From: an uncultured Bacteroidales bacterium
GTDB taxonomy: Bacteria > Bacteroidota > Bacteroidia > Bacteroidales > JAFGXI01
Direction: 5' to 3'
DNA: 38,365 nucleotides
NCBI GenBank assembly: GCA_947311115.1
Contig: CAMZKE010000079.1
Span: 1 to 38,365 of the forward strand
Each line of letters opens with the position of its first letter. Positions within the stretch are counted from its first letter, which is position 1. The position numbers and the translations under genes are program-made. Below are positions 32,838-38,365 of this stretch, in pieces. A model generated the notes under the pieces. It searched no databases. It was not told where the DNA came from and worked only from the letters and a program-made list of their open reading frames with translations.

Positions 32838-35800
32838 ATGAAAAATATATTTGTAATATTATTATTTTTATTCAGCATATCCAATATCTATTCTCAAGCA
32901 TATTGGAATAATGTATCTGTTTCACCTCTCGAGATTTGTTTAGGTGATTGTGTTGACCCATTTTCTGATGGCGGCAATGCTACTATTCTAATGAATAACG
33001 ATTTTAATAGCGGTTCTATCGGTTCCGGTTGGTCTTCAAATTCTGCACAATTCGATAATCCTTGTACTTCAACCGGTGATAATTGGGATGGAACCACATA
33101 TTTATGGGTTGGACCCGCTGCTTCTTTCCCCAGAGATTTAACAACTGTTGGTTTTAATGTTACTTCAGCATGTCAAATTTGTTTCGATTTTAAAATGGCA
33201 ACTCAAGGAAATAGTTCACCTTGCGAAGGACCTGATGAAGCAGACGAAGGAGTTTCATTACAATGGAATAGTAATGATGGAACGGGCTGGCACGATATTA
33301 CTTATTTTTGTCCTGATGGAAATGAATATTCATCGAATAATGGGCAGGGTGGAAGCGGAGGTTATTCCGGACCATTCTTAGTATGGGATAATTATTGTTA
33401 CAATGTTCCTGCTGCCGCTGCAGGAAATAACACTCAATTTCAATGGCATCAAAACCTAGTTACAGATAATGATTACGACCATTGGGGAATAGATAATGTT
33501 TTTATTAATTGCCCACAACCAAACGTATCCATAACTTGGAACGATAGTAATAATGGTGACTTTTATTGGGATGCAGACCCACCTCAACAATGTCCTACAC
33601 AAAACACAACCTATACAGCTACTATTGATGATGGCATAGGTTCTGATGTAGCAACATTTGATGTTATAGTATATCAGCCACCAACATTAGATATTCAAGG
33701 TTTAGCTCCTGCGTATTGCATGGCACAATCAGCTGTTGCTATGACAGGCTTACCTGCAGGCGGAACATTTTCCGGACCCGGAGTAACGGGTAACCAATTT
33801 GACCCTGCAACTGCAGGATTAGGAAATCATACAATTACTTATGATTGGGATCAACTTGATTCGCAAGGCAACGTATTATGTTCGTTCAGTACCACAACAA
33901 CTGTTATTGTTAATAATGGCCCAACAGCCGATTTTACTGTTGTAACACCATTATGTACAGGTACAAACACTACTATTACTTACACAGGTACAGGTTCATC
34001 ATCGGCTAGCTATTCTTGGAACTGGGGAGGCTTGGGAGTAACTCCGGGTACAGGACAAGGCCCCCATACAGGAACTGCTGCAGCCGGAACATATACTATA
34101 AGTTTACAAGTAACAGAAAATGGATGTACAGGAAACCCTGTTTCTCATGATATAGTATTTAATTCATATCCTACTGCTAATGCAGGTGTCAATGATGATA
34201 TATGTGGATTAACATACACTATGGATGCAACACCAAGTATTGGTACAGGTACATGGTCTCAAACAGCAGGAACCGGAACAAGTACTTTTACAACACCAAC
34301 TTCTGCTAATTCAGATGTAACAGTTACAACATACGGAACATACACTTTTCAATGGGAAGAAAACTCTAATACTTGTATTGATAACGATGATGTTGATATA
34401 ACATTTTGGGAAATACCTGTTCCTAATGCAGGAACCGATGATGCAATTTGTGGGCTAAATTATACTTTAGCTGCTATACCAACAGTTGGCACAGGAACAT
34501 GGACTGCCAACCCATCAACAGGAGTTAGTTTTTCTAATATACACTCAGCTACATCTGATGTTTCAGTATCTACAGAAGGTATATACACCTTTACATGGAC
34601 AGAAGAAAACGGACAATGTATAGCATCTGATGATGTTGTAATTGAGTTTATTGAAATCCCTGTTGCAAATGCCGGCTCCACGAATATAGATGTTTGTGGA
34701 CCTGATTACACAATGACAGCTATACCTAGTGTAGGTACAGGAACATGGACAGCAAATCCAACTACTGCTAATTTTACAAATGTGAATAATGCAACTTCGG
34801 GAGTTTCTGTAAGTGCCTATGGAAGTTATAATTTTACTTGGACAGAAGCAAATCAAATATGCACTGATAATCAGACAGTAACAATAAATTTCTATGAAAT
34901 ACCAACACCTAATGCAGGTGTTGATGATGTTGTTTGTGGACCTGATTATACGTTAAACGCAACAGCTTCGGTAGGAACAGGTGTGTGGACTACAACAAAC
35001 GGTGCAGCTACAATATCTAATCCTAATCAAGCAAGTTCAAATACAACTGTTAATTCTTATGGAACATATACATACACTTGGACAGAAAATAATAATGGTT
35101 GTATCACTTCCGATGATGTAGATATTACGTATTATCAAATTCCAACTTCAGATTTTTCTGCATCAATAATTAACTGTTTTGAAGATAATTCAACAGTAAC
35201 ATATAATGGTAATGCAAGTTCATCAGCAACTTATACTTGGGATTGGGATTCAGGAAATGCAACACCGGGAAACGGACAAGGTCCTCATAACGTAAATTGG
35301 TCGGTTGCTAATACTTATACAATAAGTTTACAAGTTACCGAAAACGGATGTCAATCTCCAATTACTACTCACGATGTAATTAATCCTGAATTACTAACAT
35401 CAACAGCAAGTTCAACAGATATTTTATGTTTTGGTGATGCAAACGGAACATTAACAGCTACCCATAATGGAGGAACTTTTCCATATTCAGTTTTATGGAG
35501 CAATGGAGAAACAACATTAAATGTTGATAGTTTAAATGGTGGTAATTATCAGGTTAGCATTACTGACGGTATGGGTTGTACAACAACTTCAATAGCGGTT
35601 ATAAACGAGCCTACAAAATTAGAATTATCTCCAATAGAAAATTTCTTTGTATGTAATGGGGCTTCTGTAAATGCTCAAGCAAATGTAACAGGCGGAACAC
35701 CAAGTTATATATATTATTGGGACGATGTTCAATCATCAAATTCTTCTTTCACAGAACACCCGGTAATTGCTAATTCAACACATTGTGTAAAAGTTGTTGA

Positions 35801-36899
35801 CCAAAATAATTGTGCAGATAGTCTGTGTTTTAATATTTCGGTAAGCGAACCTGTTGTTTTACAATTATATGCAAATACCGATAGTGTTTGTCCTAACGAC
35901 CCTATTCTTGTAACAGCAAGTATTTCGGGAGGTATTGGTCCTCCATATATGGTAACAGATTATAATACTGGCGATGTAGTATCGCCTCCATATATAATAA
36001 ATCCTACGGAAAATGGAGAAATAATTATGGTTGTTGAAGATGGTTGTGGTTCAAGAGACACAAGTTCGGTAAAAGTAAATTTATATCCTTTACCACCAAA
36101 TAATTTTGAATCTGATATTCAATCAGGATGTCAGCCATTACCTGTATCGTTTATAGAAACAAATAATGTAAGCGGAAATACTTACATTTGGGACTTTGGT
36201 GATAATTCAACAGATAACTTATCATTATCAAAAAATCCTATACATATTTATAATATACCAGGAGTTTTTGATGTAACATTAACTGTAACTTCAGATAAAG
36301 GTTGTAAAAATATACATACTATTCCTAGTTATATAAGTGTTTATCCTAAACCTATTGCTAAATTTCTTTTTGAACCAAAAGTTGCTACTATAGTGAAGCC
36401 AACAGTAACATTCGAAAATTTATCAACTTTAATAAATTCTGCATTATGGGATTTTGATGATGGCGATTCATCTTCATTAATAAATCCTACACATAAGTTC
36501 CCAAATATGTATCCGGGTGAATATAATGTTAAATTAATAGCAATGTCCGTTTATGGATGTAAAGATACAGCTACATCATTAGTACCTGTTAAACCGGTGC
36601 CAACACTTTATGCACCAACTGCATTTTCTCCTGATAAAGATAGAATAAACGATAATTTCTTTGTTACCGGTACAGGTATCGACCCTGAACAATTTACCCT
36701 TAAAGTATATGATAGATGGGGTGAGGTAATATGGGAATCTCATACATTTAATGTTGATGAAGGTAAATCTGATGAATGGAATGGTGTTGCTAAAAATAAT
36801 AAAGTTTGCCAAAATGGTGTATATACTTGGGTGGCAATTTATATTGATGTCGAAGGAAATCAACAAGAATTTTCCGGCACTATTTCGTTAATAAAGTAA
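32838..36899 (+). CDS. Giant cell-surface protein with PKD and SprB repeats, T9SS type B sorting domain
   Basis: 1353 residues. Signal peptide 1-19. The first 230 residues include a MAM-like/jellyroll domain (about 50-215, ICFDFKMATQG ... HWGIDNVFINC). Then come two PKD-like units with WDWDSG or WNWGG and the phrase TYTISLQVTENGC (about 360-445 and 770-845) that flank four copies of a repeat of about 80 residues opening NAGxxDxxCGxxYT and closing with YTFTWTE (starts near 448, 524, 607 and 688). A SprB repeat (about 855-930), further Ig-like domains, two PKD domains (about 1097-1245) and the type B sorting domain (about 1254-1353, PTAFSPDKDRIND ... YDRWGEVIWES) follow. It is probably a T9SS-exported adhesin or gliding-type filament; ligand unknown. 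Ends at the terminator at 36961. Confidence 0.93.
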   Translation: MKNIFVILLFLFSISNIYSQAYWNNVSVSPLEICLGDCVDPFSDGGNATILMNNDFNSGSIGSGWSSNSAQFDNPCTSTGDNWDGTTYLWVGPAASFPRDLTTVGFNVTSACQICFDFKMATQGNSSPCEGPDEADEGVSLQWNSNDGTGWHDITYFCPDGNEYSSNNGQGGSGGYSGPFLVWDNYCYNVPAAAAGNNTQFQWHQNLVTDNDYDHWGIDNVFINCPQPNVSITWNDSNNGDFYWDADPPQQCPTQNTTYTATIDDGIGSDVATFDVIVYQPPTLDIQGLAPAYCMAQSAVAMTGLPAGGTFSGPGVTGNQFDPATAGLGNHTITYDWDQLDSQGNVLCSFSTTTTVIVNNGPTADFTVVTPLCTGTNTTITYTGTGSSSASYSWNWGGLGVTPGTGQGPHTGTAAAGTYTISLQVTENGCTGNPVSHDIVFNSYPTANAGVNDDICGLTYTMDATPSIGTGTWSQTAGTGTSTFTTPTSANSDVTVTTYGTYTFQWEENSNTCIDNDDVDITFWEIPVPNAGTDDAICGLNYTLAAIPTVGTGTWTANPSTGVSFSNIHSATSDVSVSTEGIYTFTWTEENGQCIASDDVVIEFIEIPVANAGSTNIDVCGPDYTMTAIPSVGTGTWTANPTTANFTNVNNATSGVSVSAYGSYNFTWTEANQICTDNQTVTINFYEIPTPNAGVDDVVCGPDYTLNATASVGTGVWTTTNGAATISNPNQASSNTTVNSYGTYTYTWTENNNGCITSDDVDITYYQIPTSDFSASIINCFEDNSTVTYNGNASSSATYTWDWDSGNATPGNGQGPHNVNWSVANTYTISLQVTENGCQSPITTHDVINPELLTSTASSTDILCFGDANGTLTATHNGGTFPYSVLWSNGETTLNVDSLNGGNYQVSITDGMGCTTTSIAVINEPTKLELSPIENFFVCNGASVNAQANVTGGTPSYIYYWDDVQSSNSSFTEHPVIANSTHCVKVVDQNNCADSLCFNISVSEPVVLQLYANTDSVCPNDPILVTASISGGIGPPYMVTDYNTGDVVSPPYIINPTENGEIIMVVEDGCGSRDTSSVKVNLYPLPPNNFESDIQSGCQPLPVSFIETNNVSGNTYIWDFGDNSTDNLSLSKNPIHIYNIPGVFDVTLTVTSDKGCKNIHTIPSYISVYPKPIAKFLFEPKVATIVKPTVTFENLSTLINSALWDFDDGDSSSLINPTHKFPNMYPGEYNVKLIAMSVYGCKDTATSLVPVKPVPTLYAPTAFSPDKDRINDNFFVTGTGIDPEQFTLKVYDRWGEVIWESHTFNVDEGKSDEWNGVAKNNKVCQNGVYTWVAIYIDVEGNQQEFSGTISLIK

Positions 36900-36960
36900 T
36901 TTAAAAATAACCGATAATGAACATAAAGAAACAGGAAATGTGACAGTGATATACTAATAA

Positions 36961-36991
36961 AAAAAAAGCCTGAATTATTTCAGGCTTTTTT
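36961..36991 (+). terminator. Terminator after the giant surface-protein gene
   Basis: AAAAAGCCTGAA / TTCAGGCTTTTT with a 4-nt loop; 14 or so pairs counting the A-T flank. Confidence 0.88.
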
Positions 36992-37083
36992 ATGCTAAAA
37001 AATATGCTAAAAAATAGCTTTTAAAAAAGAAATAATTTATACTTTCGTGAAGAAAATAATTAATAATTAAAAAACGAATTATA

Positions 37084-37464
37084 ATGAATATTCCGGCAGA
37101 TTTAAAATACACAAAAGACCACGAGTGGGTAAAAATTGATGGTGATACAGCTATTGTTGGTATTACAGACTTTGCTCAAGGCGAATTAGGTGATGTAGTT
37201 TTTGTTGAGATAGAAACTGAAGGCGAAACTTTAGAAAAAGAAGAAACTTTTGGAACAATTGAAGCTGTTAAAACAGTATCTGACATGTTTATGCCTATTT
37301 CAGGTGAAGTTGTTGAGATAAACGAAAAATTGGAAGATTCTCCAGAAGTAGTAAATCAAGACCCATACGGAGATGGTTGGATGATTAAAATTAAAGTTTC
37401 TAACGCTGATGAGGCTAACGAATTAATGTCGGCTGATGATTACAAAAATCAGATTGAAGGATAA
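37084..37464 (+). CDS. gcvH: Glycine cleavage system H protein
   Basis: 126 residues, standard length. This lipoyl carrier shuttles the aminomethyl group from P protein to T protein and is reoxidised by dihydrolipoyl dehydrogenase. The opening KYTKDHEWV, ITDFAQGELGDVVFVE and the lipoyl-lysine motif TIEAVKTVSD (Lys63) are diagnostic; the end NPYGDGWM is kept as DPYGDGWMIKIK. P and T proteins are not in the window. It is followed by a truncated and then a full copy of repeat family C and by the terminator at 37661. lplA and lpdA in the same window would service it. Confidence 0.97.
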   Translation: MNIPADLKYTKDHEWVKIDGDTAIVGITDFAQGELGDVVFVEIETEGETLEKEETFGTIEAVKTVSDMFMPISGEVVEINEKLEDSPEVVNQDPYGDGWMIKIKVSNADEANELMSADDYKNQIEG

Positions 37465-37478
37465 AAATATTTTGTATA

Positions 37479-37544
37479 AATGAACCCCCTTGTCATAGGC
37501 GAACTAGGTATTGTTATAGAATAAATATTTAATGCTAGAAGGGG
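37479..37544 (+). repeat. Double-hairpin repeat family C, truncated copy
   Basis: AATGAACCCCCTTGTC at the left with GAACTAGGTATTGTTATAGAATA in the middle resembles the left and middle of the 97-nt copies and the copy at 24518. The right end is missing; the full copy at 37551 follows 6 nt later, so the full copy may have inserted into or next to it. Confidence 0.5.
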
Positions 37545-37550
37545 CAGAAA

Positions 37551-37647
37551 AATGAATCTCCTCGCCGCAAGCGGACGAGGTATCGTTTTGGAATACTATT
37601 CTTTTATACGTCCCAAGGGACGGGGAATTAAACCCAAACAGATTAAA
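37551..37647 (+). repeat. Double-hairpin repeat family C, full copy 1
   Basis: 97 nt, identical to 38247-38343. First hairpin: CCTCG-CCGC-AA-GCGG-CGAGG with one bulged A. Second hairpin: CGTCCC-AA-GGGACG. The ends are roughly inverted (TGAATCTCC at the left, TTTAATCTG on the opposite strand at the right). No ORF. It lies between gcvH and its terminator, so it should be transcribed with gcvH. Confidence 0.9.
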
Positions 37648-37660
37648 CTCTAATAGATTA

Positions 37661-37688
37661 AAATAACCACCAAGGTGGTTATTTTTTT
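37661..37688 (+). terminator. Terminator between gcvH and ssb
   Basis: AAATAACCACC / GGTGGTTATTT, a perfect 11-bp stem with an AA loop, then four more T. Confidence 0.9.
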
Positions 37689-37744
37689 GCGTTTACGTTA
37701 AATAATTGTACATTTATACTTGATTAACATTTAAAACAAAAATT

Positions 37745-38167
37745 ATGGTAAATAAAGTAGTATTAATTGGAAATGTTGGAAAAGACCCAGAAGTACGTTA
37801 TTTAGATAACGATACAGCAGTAGCATCTTTTTCTTTAGCAACATCGGAAAATTATAAAGATAAAAACGGTGAATGGCAAACAAAAACAGAATGGCACAAT
37901 ATAGTTGCTTGGAGAAACACAGCTAAATATGTAGAAAATAGAGTTAAAAAAGGCTTACAATTATATGTTGAAGGCAAACTTACAACAAGAAGTTGGGACG
38001 ATAAAGATGGTAATAAAAGATATACTACCGAAATTGTTGCACATACTATTAGACTGTTAGGTAAACGTGAGGATACAGGTGACTCTACAGTAACTCCTGA
38101 ACCTACTACAAAAGTAGCAGATGCTCCTGTTATTAAAGATACTCCAGATGATGATTTGCCATTTTAA
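37745..38167 (+). CDS. ssb: Single-stranded DNA-binding protein
   Basis: 140 residues. The OB-fold (about 1-105) opens VNKVVLIGNVGKDPEVR and includes SLATSENYKDKNGEW, TEWHNIVAW and LYVEGKLTTRSWDDKDGNKRY. A short linker leads to the acidic tip DDDLPF, which binds partner proteins of replication and repair. Length and tail are normal for a chromosomal SSB. The gene is bracketed by identical 97-nt repeats (37551-37647 and 38247-38343), about 600 nt apart in the same orientation. No terminator is visible right after it. Confidence 0.97.
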   Translation: MVNKVVLIGNVGKDPEVRYLDNDTAVASFSLATSENYKDKNGEWQTKTEWHNIVAWRNTAKYVENRVKKGLQLYVEGKLTTRSWDDKDGNKRYTTEIVAHTIRLLGKREDTGDSTVTPEPTTKVADAPVIKDTPDDDLPF

Positions 38168-38246
38168 CTAGTGGACTTATAGATATTAGTATAATAGATT
38201 TATTCTTTCAAGTTATACGAAAATAAGCTTTCTTGGAGAGTGATTT

Positions 38247-38343
38247 AATGAATCTCCTCGCCGCAAGCGGACGAGGTATCGTTTTGGAATACTATTCTTT
38301 TATACGTCCCAAGGGACGGGGAATTAAACCCAAACAGATTAAA
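38247..38343 (+). repeat. Double-hairpin repeat family C, full copy 2
   Basis: 97/97 identical to 37551-37647, same orientation, 80 nt after the ssb stop. The flanks do not match (T then A on either side versus A then C in the other copy), which fixes the element's ends. Confidence 0.9.
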
Positions 38344-38365
38344 ATTTATCTTGATAATTGGTAAG

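Noticed and set aside
37551-37647. Repeat C as simple transcription terminators
   Set aside because: Neither hairpin is followed by a T-tract, and a proper terminator lies just downstream at 37661-37688.
37745-38167. ssb as part of a phage or mobile element
   Set aside because: Normal chromosomal length and tail, next to gcvH, with no integrase, recombinase or phage genes near.
37479-38343. CRISPR array or tandem repeats around ssb
   Set aside because: Only two identical units, 600 nt apart, with a gene between and no spacers or cas genes.

Overview
The window is AT-rich chromosomal DNA from a member of the Bacteroidota, most likely Bacteroidales or a close relative. The evidence is lineage-typical: type IX secretion (T9SS) sorting domains of type A (two proteins) and type B (one giant protein), a GIN-domain (DUF2807) protein, a DUF4421 protein, a DUF6150-like 'septoil knot' protein, a PD40/OmpA protein, and promoters of the Bacteroidota form TTTG-N17..20-TAnnTTTG (clearest before the tRNA genes). 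I see no transposase, integrase, prophage, CRISPR array or rRNA. Gene content is mostly housekeeping plus secreted and surface proteins.

Layout. 1-708: repeats and two tRNA-Arg genes (minus). 709-3420: mrp, then a two-gene pair of secreted proteins (septoil-knot repeat protein and an unknown helical protein). 3398-8565: a 2-oxoacid dehydrogenase E2 and a glutaryl-CoA dehydrogenase (both minus), a GIN-domain protein and dihydrolipoyl dehydrogenase (both plus). 8566-8750: a nested palindromic element. 8751-10538: acyltransferase and a small helical protein (minus). 10792-13011: membrane-anchored patatin-like phospholipase. 13085-13223: repeat blocks related to those at the window start, and a terminator. 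13247-17109: T9SS-exported propeller protein, cinA and an unknown secreted protein (minus). 17204-23345: a tight minus-strand run of six genes: lipoprotein, transketolase C-terminal half, LtaS-like phosphoglycerol transferase, diacylglycerol-kinase-family lipid kinase, threonine aldolase and a universal stress protein. 23416-26663: outer-membrane-like protein, a possible ~60-nt small RNA unit, a SpoU methyltransferase, trigger factor and tRNA-Leu (all minus). 26798-38167 (plus): PD40/OmpA protein, T9SS endonuclease I, lplA, DUF4421 protein, small secreted protein, 1353-residue T9SS type-B adhesin-like protein, gcvH and ssb.

Functional links. Lipoate recurs: an E2 with a lipoyl lysine, its E3 partner lpdA, the lipoate ligase lplA and the lipoyl carrier gcvH are all here. 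LtaS-like enzyme and DAG kinase overlap by 4 nt, which suggests phosphoglycerol transfer coupled to diacylglycerol recycling in a Gram-negative. Export through Sec and T9SS dominates the secreted proteins.

The most notable non-coding content is (i) a family of ~97-bp double-hairpin repeats, with two identical copies bracketing ssb and three decayed or truncated copies, (ii) a promoter-to-terminator unit of ~60 nt on the minus strand at about 24384-24483 with no real ORF, (iii) a nested palindrome after lpdA, and (iv) two blocks of a second intergenic repeat family. Nothing amounts to a proven new system; the possible small RNA, the repeat family and the LtaS/DAG-kinase module are the best leads.
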